Shown in pieces: positions 32,950-40,898 of a stretch of 64,000 bases of DNA. The notes beneath the pieces are model-generated. The model was not told the DNA's origin, made no database searches, and saw only the letters and a program-made list of their open reading frames with translations. A program made the position numbers and the translations under genes. How positions within the stretch are numbered: the stretch's first letter is position 1; each line of letters starts with the position of its first letter. This stretch comes from Candidatus Defluviilinea gracilis (GTDB taxonomy: Bacteria > Chloroflexota > Anaerolineae > Anaerolineales > Villigracilaceae): assembly GCA_016716235.1 (NCBI GenBank), contig JADJWS010000001.1, positions 1,798,001 to 1,862,000 of the forward strand. Reading direction: 5' to 3'.

Positions 32950-34695
32950 TCAGTCTAATCTGCCATCGGGTACAGTGATGGCATGACAACCGTCAATCAA
33001 GTTCCGAACCATGACCATTGTTTCTTGATGGGTTCCGTCATATTGATCGGCATCAAGCATGTGATGACTGCCGACCAGGATCAACTTGGTGCGCGGGCGT
33101 GTCACGGCTACATTTAGACGCTGGGGTTGGAACAGGAAATCTGCAACCTGCGCGGCAAATTTAGCGCTGGCAGTGGCGAAAGAGACGATAATCACCTCGC
33201 GTTCCTGTCCCTGCATCCGCTCGACCGTATCTACTACGAGGCGGTTAGCAAGATCGTTCTCCAGCAGATTTCTGCGAATCAGGCTGCGTATCAAGCGGCT
33301 TTGAGCGCGATAGGGCACAACCACGCCAATGTCTTCCGGAGATACGTCCCGCATGAACAGGGACAGGATCAACTCCATGACAACATCCGCTTCGATACGG
33401 CTACGCACAGTCGTATTTTGGTGGCAGAGATCGAGAAAGACCGCAGGCGAAGCGGGATCCAAGGCAAAATCCCAGCGAGTCGTTTCTGGCGATAAATTCA
33501 AACGCCTTCCCGCTGCCTCTTCGCTTGACTTGAGTTCGTTGCGATAAAAGGTTCGGCTGGGCCATTCTGTCAGAGTATCATTCAAGCGGTAGGTCACATC
33601 CAGCATGGTTTCGTTTCCACGACCTGCGAGATAACCGAATATGGATGCCTGTGTGGCTTCCGTCGCCGAAAATACCGTGACCGGGGGCAGTTGCTTTTCG
33701 TCCCCGATGAAAACATATTTACTGCCCGCCAGCATTCCCATGATCGCCAGCGGCAAAGTGATTTGCGAGGCTTCGTCGAACAGCGCCACGTCGAATTCAA
33801 CACCGGATAATCTTCTGGATTGCAGGGCAAATGGTGTGGCGCCGATCACATACCCGCCGCTGTTTTCTCCAAAGCGCGATTGATCGAATCTCTCAAAGTT
33901 CGGAACATTGAGATCGCTTGCATGCCGTCCTTCGCCGATCTTGCAGACGGGAATCGAATCGTCCACTTGCGAGATTTTATTCAGCGCATTGTGGATGGCG
34001 CGGTGGGTAAGGGCAGTGACGAAGACGCGGCGTCCATCTTTTACGAGAAGACGCGCAAGATGTGCAAGCATAAGAGTCTTGCCAGTGCCGGGCGGACCTT
34101 GAATCAAGTGTAGGAGGTCGGTTGCATACGAGAGCGCTACCGCCTCCATTTGGCTGTCATTGAGTCCGGCATTTTGTAATTCGCTCCGGGCGCGCTCGTA
34201 GCGGGCATAGTCTATTTTTGGAGAGAGGGAGCCTTGAAGCAATGGCAGGATCGTAGAGCGTCCCAACTGTGAATCAGCAACAGCGTTCAGCGCCTCCAGG
34301 TAAAACGGGCTGGCGTCGAACCAATCCTGATCCATGATCCAACTCTCAGGGTTGGAAGCAAGAAAAACTTCATTGCCGCGAATCAGGCTGACTTCGAGGT
34401 CGGTTTCCCCGTCGTACTGCAGTTCACAATGCAGGGCGTCCGGATCGTGGGGATCATCACGGTGCAGCAAGACCAGATCGCCTTCACGAAAGCGCGAGTC
34501 GTTGGTGATGCACGAGAGGCGGATAATCCCGTTCTTCACCTGTTCGACGCGCAGTCCTTCGATTGCCCAGCCTCTTGCAACCCGCTCCTGAAGCGGATGC
34601 GACCATTGTTTTTCCAGGGCGCGATATTGAGCGTCCGCTTCGGCTTGAACAAATTTTCGGAGCCTTTTCAGGAATTCTGGAGTCGAGTCGTCCAT
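32950..34695 (-). CDS. Dna2/UPF1-like SF1 helicase
   Basis: 581 residues. The N-terminal 170 residues form a beta-rich stalk as in SMBP2/UPF1 helicases. Motif I HLIQGPPGTGKTLMLAHLARLL (about 190), TALTHRAIHNAL, motif II VALFDEASQITLPLAIMGML, motif III FIGDEKQLPPV, then VDTVERMQGQEREVIIVSF and LNVAVTRPRTKLILVGS. No nuclease domain is visible. First gene of the cassette; GGAGG lies about 10 bases before the ATG, and a TACAAT box at 34716-34711 may be its -10. Confidence 0.88.
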   Translation of the reverse strand: MDDSTPEFLKRLRKFVQAEADAQYRALEKQWSHPLQERVARGWAIEGLRVEQVKNGIIRLSCITNDSRFREGDLVLLHRDDPHDPDALHCELQYDGETDLEVSLIRGNEVFLASNPESWIMDQDWFDASPFYLEALNAVADSQLGRSTILPLLQGSLSPKIDYARYERARSELQNAGLNDSQMEAVALSYATDLLHLIQGPPGTGKTLMLAHLARLLVKDGRRVFVTALTHRAIHNALNKISQVDDSIPVCKIGEGRHASDLNVPNFERFDQSRFGENSGGYVIGATPFALQSRRLSGVEFDVALFDEASQITLPLAIMGMLAGSKYVFIGDEKQLPPVTVFSATEATQASIFGYLAGRGNETMLDVTYRLNDTLTEWPSRTFYRNELKSSEEAAGRRLNLSPETTRWDFALDPASPAVFLDLCHQNTTVRSRIEADVVMELILSLFMRDVSPEDIGVVVPYRAQSRLIRSLIRRNLLENDLANRLVVDTVERMQGQEREVIIVSFATASAKFAAQVADFLFQPQRLNVAVTRPRTKLILVGSHHMLDADQYDGTHQETMVMVRNLIDGCHAITVPDGRLD

Positions 34696-35011
34696 AGTGT
34701 GATAGCCTCCATTGTACCTGCAAGATGGTTTGGAGAAAACTACATCACGCTGTCCAGTATTCTTCCAAGACTATGCACGAAAACGAATGGTCGCATCAAA
34801 TGATATTGAAAATCGCGCATTCGTTTCCAGGCGGGAATGTAAAAAGACGAAAGGCTATTCGCCTTGATTTGAAATGGTATTCATTACGTGAATAATCACG
34901 CAAGGATAAAATAGGATCCTTAAGGCTAAATTCAGCTTGTAACAATAACGAAAAATTACCGACACCAACTCCCCACCCCCATTTCCATTCGGATATTCTT
35001 GCGCCCACTGA
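34696..35011. other. Spacer between helicase cassette and truncated integrase
   Basis: No gene seen in 316 bases. It holds the minus-strand TACAAT box and GGAGG of the helicase gene, and on the + strand a TATTCT box at 34994-34999, 12 bases before the start of the truncated integrase. Confidence 0.5.
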
Positions 35012-35536
35012 ATGGAAACAAACACCTTTCTCACCAAATCTCCCAACCTGGAAATCTACCAGACTGACGATCTGCGAAAGTGGATCGGCATTTACCTGCA
35101 TGCCTGCCGTTCCCGCAATCTTGCCGGCGGCGCCATCGAGTTTTACAGCAAGAAACTCAATACCTTTGCCAGGTTCTGCTTGGAAAACAATGTAGCCAAC
35201 GTAAGCCAGATTAGTGCCGACATGATCCGTCAATTCCTGATCTCACTCGATGAAAATGGGCATCGTCCCGCTGGAGTTCATGGCTATTATCGTTCCGTCA
35301 AAACCTTTTTGAAATGGTATGAACGCGAAATCGAGCCGGAGAACTGGCGCAACCCGATCAACAAGGTTGATGCGCCTTTCGTGCCTCTCGAACCGCTGGA
35401 TCCGGTAAGTATCGAAACGATCAAGACCATGTTGGAAACCTGCAAGCGGGGAAAACTCTCCGATGCGCGCGATAAAGCATCGCTTCTAGTATTACTGGAT
35501 ACTGGCATGCGCCTAGCGGTATTATATTATCAATAT
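35012..35536 (+). pseudogene. Truncated second tyrosine recombinase
   Basis: Homologous to the island integrase at 24992: core-binding domain AIEFYSKKLNTFARFCLENN, VHGYYRSVKTFLKWYEREIEPENWRNPINKVDAPFVP, and the start of the catalytic domain up to LLVLLDTGMRL with the first Arg. After about 35513 the frame reads unrelated sequence to a stop at 35671. The HxxR, His and Tyr residues are missing, so it cannot recombine DNA. It lies next to attR, a mirror of the intact integrase at attL, and probably marks an older element in the same tRNA. Confidence 0.82.
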
Positions 35537-35670
35537 ATCTGCATTTCATGTGCAAGGGATTATCAAAATGATAATCATCCAAAAATACCGCCATATATAG
35601 GCAAGAGTGTTGACAAAAGCAGAGTTTTACATACATATGTGGGCAAAAATTATTGTCCATTGTGTGTCTA

Positions 35671-35714
35671 ACTCATAAGCCCTTGGTCGGGAGTCCGAAT
35701 CTCCCCCTCGGCAC
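35671..35714. other. attR: duplicated 3' half of the tRNA gene
   Basis: An exact 44-bp copy of 24888-24931. The 5' half of a tRNA is missing here, so it is not a functional gene. The chromosome resumes after it. Confidence 0.88.
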
Positions 35715-35794
35715 ACGCCCGCCCACTGTGGCGGGTTTTCGTTTTGCGGATACAATCAGGTTGGATGTAATCCCGCTTCTCTCGCGACTTCGAT

Positions 35795-37057
35795 ATGGAT
35801 ACCCTCCTGAAACATTTCACCCTCATCGACGGGACCGGGCGCAAGCCGGTCGCGGATGCGGTCATTGCCATACGCGATGGAAAAATCTCCTATGCCGGAC
35901 CAGCCTCCACTTGGGAGGGCGAAGCGGGCGGCGAATCCATCACGCTTGATTTGAATGGCGCGTACATCCTGCCGGGTCTCATCGACACGCATGTCCATCT
36001 CTCCGGCTCGGGTGAAGCGGACAGTCAGTTCTATGCGCCGACAGGGCAGATGGCGTTGAAGATTCTCTCGAACGCGCAAAAGAATCTCGCGGCGGGAATC
36101 ACCACTGCGCGCGATCTTGGCGGCTGGAGCGAACTCGAATTCGATGTCCGTCGTTCCATCCAACGCGGTGATTTTGCGGGTCCGCGCCTGTGTTTGGCGG
36201 GGCGATTCATTTCCATCACCGAAGCGGGCGCGGAGTATTACGCGGGCATGTATCGCGTGGCAGATGGCGTGGACGAGGTGCGCAAGGCGGTGCGCGAACA
36301 GGTGAAGCATGGCGCGGATGTGATCAAGATGGGCGTGACGGGAGCGGTGTTGGTGGAAAGCGGCGCGCCCGGTGTGACGCATTTCAATGAGGATGAAATT
36401 CAAGCGCTGGTGGATGAGGCAAAAAAGTTTGGCAAGCCGGTGGCCATGCACGCGCACGGCATTGACGGGATTCGCAAAGCGGTGGAAGCGGGCGTGACCA
36501 CGCTGGAGCATGGAACGTATTTGCATCGCGACCCTGGCGTGATCCGCCTGATGGCGCAACGCGGGGTCTTTTTGGTGCCGACCTTGAAAGCGGGGTGGGA
36601 TATTATTTTGGCGGAGAAATCGAACATCCCCGACTGGATCATGCGGAAGAATGTCGATTCACAGGGCGATGCGGCAAAAAGTTTGAAGGCGGCGCACGAG
36701 ACCGGCGCGCGGGTTGCGATGGGTTCGGATGTGGGCACGCCGTTGAATTATCACGGCGAGAACGCGCTCGAAATATATTGGATGGAGCAGGCGGGTCTTT
36801 CGAAGATGGAAGCGCTCGTTGCGGCGACAGGCAATGCGGCGAAAGCCCTGGGCTGGGATTCGTGGCTGGGCACGCTCGAAGCAGGCAAGGTCGCCGACCT
36901 AATCGCGCACGAGAAGAATCCGCTGGAGGATTTGCGCGCGCTGGCGGATAAAGAGAGTTTGCGACTGGTAATGAAAGATGGGGAAGTGGCGGCGAGCCAT
37001 GCGGGGAGCGTTTTGCCGAATGAATTGTTGGCGAAACAGGTGTTGACGATTCGTTAG
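35795..37057 (+). CDS. Amidohydrolase family metal-dependent hydrolase
   Basis: 420 residues, imidazolonepropionase/prolidase-like. Metal ligands: GLIDTHVHLSGSG (HxH), a Lys in ADVIKMGVTGAV, VAMHAHGIDGIRKAVEAGVTTLEHGTYL (two His) and MGSDVGTPL (Asp). Typical C-terminal strand KVADLIAHEKNPLEDL. Closest in pattern to Xaa-Pro dipeptidase-like amidohydrolases; substrate not assigned. A TACAAT box at 35751-35756 precedes the gene, and an ATG-TAA minimal frame occurs at 35765, between box and start. Confidence 0.85.
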   Translation: MDTLLKHFTLIDGTGRKPVADAVIAIRDGKISYAGPASTWEGEAGGESITLDLNGAYILPGLIDTHVHLSGSGEADSQFYAPTGQMALKILSNAQKNLAAGITTARDLGGWSELEFDVRRSIQRGDFAGPRLCLAGRFISITEAGAEYYAGMYRVADGVDEVRKAVREQVKHGADVIKMGVTGAVLVESGAPGVTHFNEDEIQALVDEAKKFGKPVAMHAHGIDGIRKAVEAGVTTLEHGTYLHRDPGVIRLMAQRGVFLVPTLKAGWDIILAEKSNIPDWIMRKNVDSQGDAAKSLKAAHETGARVAMGSDVGTPLNYHGENALEIYWMEQAGLSKMEALVAATGNAAKALGWDSWLGTLEAGKVADLIAHEKNPLEDLRALADKESLRLVMKDGEVAASHAGSVLPNELLAKQVLTIR

Positions 37058-37111
37058 GCGTTAACTGATTTGTCTATTCGGGTTAGACAGGCAGAACTAG
37101 CTCCACGCGAA

Positions 37112-38155
37112 TCACACGATCCCCCGAATCAAATGCGGACCCAACATCCGCACGGCGAAGGCAGGTAATCGCTTCCACAGCCAGATCGCAAACTGAAACT
37201 TCGGGCTTTTCTGATTCAACTCAGGGATCTCTCCGCCTTTCGGCAGATAATACCAATACGCCAGCGGAACTTTGCGCGGCTTCCACTTGAATTTGAAGGT
37301 CTCATTACCTGAACCATTCAAGCTGCGTCCCATGTCGCAGACTTTGATTCCTTTTTGGATGTAATGCTCAAGGATGTTCCAGTACAAACACTCGCCCGCA
37401 TACTCCGCGCGATATTTGTGCAGGATGTTCGCGTGTAAATTTGTCGCGGTATCTTCGTGATAGGCAAGCACCGCACTCCCGACGAGTGAATCGTCCGCGG
37501 TTTTGATGACAATAAATTCGAGTTTATCTCCAAGCAGGGATGCCATCGTCTGCAAGTATTTCATTGAATGATAAGGCGAGCCAAGTTCGTGCATACTCTG
37601 CGCTAATGCCTCGTAAGTTTCATCCAGCAATTCGAGTTGACCAAACGTAACTTTGAATCCCTTGCGCAGTGACTGGCGCGTGTGTTTGCGGTGTTGGTGA
37701 CCGAATGTTTGCATCAGATCTTCGGGATTGGATGGGAGGTCAAGCAAATAGGTGGAGTAGATCGGGTTTTGAATCCACGACGGGGGAGGCGCGTTGTTAT
37801 CTTCCATAAATCGAACGACGACGTATTCAACCTTCAACTCATCGGCAAGTTTCTGAGCTTCTTCTAAAAGTCCATCGCGCGCTTCGGCGGAGGAAAATGC
37901 AAATCCGCCGAACGAGCCGAACGGGGACGTTGCCAGATAATTTCCAAAGATGGGATGTCGAACATGCGTGAGGGCGAGGATGCCTGTGACTTCATTATTT
38001 TTCACGGCTTCAAAGCGATAGGTTTCATAGCCGTAAATTTCTTTTACGAGACCAGTCCACGAATCGAGGGCGGTGAACGTCGCGGCGAACGAAAGAGACT
38101 CTGGCACGCGCAGAGGTGAGTTGAAGGAGAGTTTTTTGACTTCAAGGTTGGTCAC
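37112..38155 (-). CDS. FemAB-like acyl/aminoacyl transferase
   Basis: 347 residues with a tandem GNAT-type fold as in FemA/FemB and the FemAB-related proteins of exopolysaccharide clusters. Features: HPIFGNYLATSPFGSFGGFAFSS, a Lys/Arg-rich HQHRKHTRQSLRKGFKV, and CLYWNILEHYIQKGIKVCDMGRSLNGSGNETFKFKWKPRKVPLAYWYYLP near the end. It probably modifies a cell-wall or surface polymer. The polysaccharide deacetylase gene upstream on the same strand is a frequent partner. Confidence 0.8.
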   Translation of the reverse strand: MTNLEVKKLSFNSPLRVPESLSFAATFTALDSWTGLVKEIYGYETYRFEAVKNNEVTGILALTHVRHPIFGNYLATSPFGSFGGFAFSSAEARDGLLEEAQKLADELKVEYVVVRFMEDNNAPPPSWIQNPIYSTYLLDLPSNPEDLMQTFGHQHRKHTRQSLRKGFKVTFGQLELLDETYEALAQSMHELGSPYHSMKYLQTMASLLGDKLEFIVIKTADDSLVGSAVLAYHEDTATNLHANILHKYRAEYAGECLYWNILEHYIQKGIKVCDMGRSLNGSGNETFKFKWKPRKVPLAYWYYLPKGGEIPELNQKSPKFQFAIWLWKRLPAFAVRMLGPHLIRGIV

Positions 38156-38229
38156 TTAATTTCTCATCAATCGCGTGTTAGAGAACGCGATCCTACACAA
38201 ATATTTGTTAGACCTTTTGCATAAGGTAA

Positions 38230-38354
38230 TTGTAGGTCAGGCTTTAAGCCTGACGCTCTTCTGCCATTTGACACATGGCGGGTTGAAAACCCGCCCTACG
38301 AATACTTCGCCCCGTCATTGCGAGCCACGAAGTGGCGAAGCAATCCCCGTCATG
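38230..38354. repeat. Cluster of three dispersed palindromes
   Basis: GTCAGGCTTTAAGCCTGAC (about 38236-38254), a GGCGGGTTGAAAACCCGCC palindrome (about 38277-38295) and a GTCATTGCGAGC...GAAGCAATCCCC unit (38314-38350). The third overlaps the 3' end of the deacetylase gene and encodes its last residues. Confidence 0.75.
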
Positions 38355-39193
38355 GAATCGGAGATCACCTCATCAAGATACGATTTCAACGATGAAGTTG
38401 GGAAACTCCTCAACAAGTTTCGCAAGAACGGAGACTTGTCCCAGAGAAAAGGGACGAGGTGGGGATTCCGAATCAGGTCGCGTGTGAGGCGTGAAGAGGA
38501 GGGAGGCTTCACCAGCTCGTAGGGGTGCATGATGATGACGGGGGAATGTCCGCGCTTGAGTTCTTCTTCGATGATGGAAAGAATGCGGCGAGGCGTGAAA
38601 CCGATGCTGAAGCTTGAGCCGTAGGGAAATTCTCCACCGAGCAAAAGTTTGAACGAGAAATCGCGCGGCGCGACAAAATTTTCATGAGCATCGCGCGTCC
38701 GCCATGTGCTGACGGGAATCTCCCACATCTTTCCTTTTTGCAACAGCGTGCCAGCGGGCGCATAGATGGACGAACTATATTGGAAGCCGAACGATTCGAG
38801 CAGCGGATACGCCGCCTCGCTGATGCCGACCATTGGGGCGCGATAGCCTTGCACATTATATTGTTTGCACCACGCGGACGAGTCACGCAAATCATTTGCG
38901 AGTTGATCCACGTTTACCAACGGACGATGGAACTGGCAATGCAGACCGAGTTCGTGACCCGCGTCCACAATTTTTTGCGGCACGTCGGGATACCACTCCG
39001 CGATCTCGCCAACGAGATAGATGCTGGCTTTGGAATCGCCGAGTTGGTCGAGGATCGAATCGATCGCGCGGGAGGTGAATCTGCCATCCATGTCGCGGCG
39101 AATCGTTTTGTCGCGGATATGATCGTAGTGACGGAACAACGCGAAGACGGGTTCGTAATCAATGCTCAATAAGACGCGGGGAGAAATGGACAT
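38315..39193 (-). CDS. Polysaccharide deacetylase
   Basis: 292 residues, NodB-like fold without signal peptide. LLSIDYEPVFA holds the first Asp pair region, ASIYLVGEIAEWYPDVPQKIVDAGHELGLHCQFH gives the HxxxH-type metal site (partly altered), YRAPMVGISEAAYPLLESFGFQYSSS is the catalytic Arg block and VIIMHPYEL the last His. Likely removes acetyl groups from a surface sugar, together with the FemAB-like gene. The final residues SDSMTGIASPLRGSQ are translated from a dispersed repeat, so the natural C-terminus was probably shorter. Confidence 0.82.
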   Translation of the reverse strand: MSISPRVLLSIDYEPVFALFRHYDHIRDKTIRRDMDGRFTSRAIDSILDQLGDSKASIYLVGEIAEWYPDVPQKIVDAGHELGLHCQFHRPLVNVDQLANDLRDSSAWCKQYNVQGYRAPMVGISEAAYPLLESFGFQYSSSIYAPAGTLLQKGKMWEIPVSTWRTRDAHENFVAPRDFSFKLLLGGEFPYGSSFSIGFTPRRILSIIEEELKRGHSPVIIMHPYELVKPPSSSRLTRDLIRNPHLVPFLWDKSPFLRNLLRSFPTSSLKSYLDEVISDSMTGIASPLRGSQ

Positions 39194-39258
39194 CAGTTCA
39201 GTAGTTTCGTAGTTTGATCGTTATGTAGTTACTTGCTCGGCGGTGATGATTTCCTCAA

Positions 39259-39609
39259 CTATCCGATCATGCCGTTGATGAGCCGTTTCGATTCGGTCGC
39301 GAGAGAATATGCGGCGTTGAGGTTTTCATCGGTGATGTATTTACGGTCAAGAGCAAGATACAACTCGGATTGTACTTCACTCGCAGACCGTCTCGACATT
39401 TCCAGAAATCGGATGAAGTTCGGGTTGGTTCCAGAATCAAATCCTTCAGCGATATTGTGCATGACGGAGCCCGCCGCGCCTTGAATCTGATCGCGCAACC
39501 GAAAATCCTTTGAGACCTTTGGCTGTTCGGTTAAATCATAAATGTAGTTAGCCAATTGGCGAGCCTTCTGCCAACTCTGCAGATCCTCAAAACGATTTAT
39601 CTTTGCCAT
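39259..39609 (-). CDS. Four-helix-bundle protein (S23/IVP family)
   Basis: 116 residues. FEDLQSWQKARQLANYIYDLT, LRDQIQGAAGSVMHNIAEGF and FIRFLEMSRRSASEVQSEL are the hallmark blocks of the family first seen in 23S rRNA intervening sequences. The biochemical role is unknown; the protein is widespread as a single gene. AAAGGAGG lies 6 bases before the ATG, a perfect ribosome binding site. It is not inside an rRNA gene here. Confidence 0.88.
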   Translation of the reverse strand: MAKINRFEDLQSWQKARQLANYIYDLTEQPKVSKDFRLRDQIQGAAGSVMHNIAEGFDSGTNPNFIRFLEMSRRSASEVQSELYLALDRKYITDENLNAAYSLATESKRLINGMIG

Positions 39610-39654
39610 GTGTTCCTCCTTTACATAATAAAGGGCGGTCATTCGGCGCAAAGC

Positions 39655-39700
39655 CGCACAACCACCCAACTACAAAACTATTCAACTACCAAACTAACAA
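39655..39700. repeat. Short repeat array, CAAACTA type
   Basis: CAACTAC, AAAACTA, CCAAACT and AACAAACTA units repeat every 7-8 bases between the four-helix-bundle gene and arcC. Confidence 0.6.
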
Positions 39701-39701
39701 A

Positions 39702-40652
39702 CTATCTAACGATCCACGTTCCCGTTTCACCCTTCAGCGCGCGCCCGATATTTTCGGGGTTGGTGATGATCGCCGCGCCGCCGCCGTTTTCCAAATAACG
39801 GATCGCGGCTTGCACTTTCGGCGCCATCGAACCTTTGGCGAAATGTTTGCCTTCCTCGAGATACGCCTGCGCTTCGGCGCGAGTCATTTTGTCGAGCCAT
39901 TGCTGGTCGGGCTTGCCGAAGTTGATCGCCACTTTTTCAACCGCCGTTGCGACGATAAAAATTTCGGCGTTGATCGAACTCGCGAGCAGTGACGATGCGA
40001 AATCCTTGTCAATGACTGCGGCAGTGCCGACGAGTTCACCGTCGCCGCGATCAATCACGGGGATGCCCCCGCCGCCCACGGTGATGACAACCTGCCCTGC
40101 GGAAAGAAGCGTCTTCACCGCATCCAGCTCGACGATCTCTTTCGGCAGCGGGGACGCGACGACTCTCCTCCAGCCTCTGCCTGCATCTTCCACCACCGAC
40201 CAGCCCATCTCTTTTTCGCGTCGCTTCGCCTCGGCTTCATCCATGAAACTTCCAATCGGCTTGGTCGGCTTTTTGAACGCGGCGTCTTCTTTATCCACCA
40301 ACACTTGCGTGACAATCGTGCAGACTTTCTTGTCCATGCCGCGTTTAAAAAATTCGTTGCGCAACGCTTGTTGCAATTCATATCCGATCGCGCCCTGCGA
40401 GTCCGCGCCACACACATCAAGCGGGACTTCATGCATCCCCTCCACTTTCGCGGCGATCTCTGAGCGGCGCAGGATGAACCCCACTTGCGGCCCGTTGCCG
40501 TGACCGATGGCGAGGTCCCAGCCCGCCTCGATCATATCCGCGAGGTGGACGGCTGTTTCGCGCAACGCAACTTCCTGATCTTCGACGGTGACGCGCTTAT
40601 CGTCTTTGATGAGGGCATTGCCGCCGATGGCGACGACTGCTAGTTTAGTCAT
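39702..40652 (-). CDS. arcC: Carbamate kinase
   Basis: 316 residues, amino-acid kinase fold. AVVAIGGNALIKD at the start, AIGHGNGPQVGFILRR, ITVGGGGIPVI, and GTAAVIDKDFASSLLASSINAEIFIVATAVEKVAINFG are diagnostic. It makes ATP from carbamoyl phosphate and ADP. AGGAG lies 7 bases before the ATG. Downstream of a YgeW-like carbamoyltransferase on the same strand, so the two can couple carbamoyl-group release to ATP formation. Confidence 0.93.
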   Translation of the reverse strand: MTKLAVVAIGGNALIKDDKRVTVEDQEVALRETAVHLADMIEAGWDLAIGHGNGPQVGFILRRSEIAAKVEGMHEVPLDVCGADSQGAIGYELQQALRNEFFKRGMDKKVCTIVTQVLVDKEDAAFKKPTKPIGSFMDEAEAKRREKEMGWSVVEDAGRGWRRVVASPLPKEIVELDAVKTLLSAGQVVITVGGGGIPVIDRGDGELVGTAAVIDKDFASSLLASSINAEIFIVATAVEKVAINFGKPDQQWLDKMTRAEAQAYLEEGKHFAKGSMAPKVQAAIRYLENGGGAAIITNPENIGRALKGETGTWIVR

Positions 40653-40898
40653 GTAGTCTCCTGGTCTTATAGTCCGGTAGTTTCGTGGTCATATGATAGT
40701 CACACAGCCTCCAGAGTCATTAGACTTTATCGGTAATAAGCCGAACAAACCATTTTGGACGCTGACCGCGTAACGCGCAGAAAACGCAGATTTTGTTCTT
40801 TGAATCAGCGTTGGTCAGCGTTTTTCTGCGTCCCCATTTTTATTTTCGATAGAGTCTATTGGCTATCCGACTATGTGACTATCAAACTATTCGACTAA
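40653..40898. other. Repeat-filled spacer
   Basis: No gene. TAGTCTCCTGG/TAGTCCGG units near 40652-40690, GCGCAGAAAACGCAG and CAGCGTTGGTCAGCG units near 40770-40840 and a GACTATC-type array at about 40862-40905. Confidence 0.55.

Larger units (their letters stand above)
24931..35714. mobile_element. tRNA-integrated genomic island, about 10.8 kb
   Basis: Bounded by a 44-bp direct repeat of the tRNA 3' half. Contents in order: tyrosine recombinase; AbiE-type toxin-antitoxin; AbrB-like antitoxin; winged-helix pseudogene; SWIM protein, UvrD-like helicase and Dna2-like helicase on the minus strand; truncated second integrase. No conjugation, replication or phage structural genes are present, so it is not self-transmissible by what is visible. 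The toxin-antitoxin part is AT-rich relative to the chromosome. Confidence 0.82.

Noticed and set aside
35671..35714. Second tRNA gene
   Set aside because: Only the 3' half is present; no D arm or 5' acceptor strand lies upstream. It is the attR copy.
24931..35714. Prophage or conjugative element
   Set aside because: No capsid, tail, terminase, relaxase or type IV secretion genes occur between the attachment sites.
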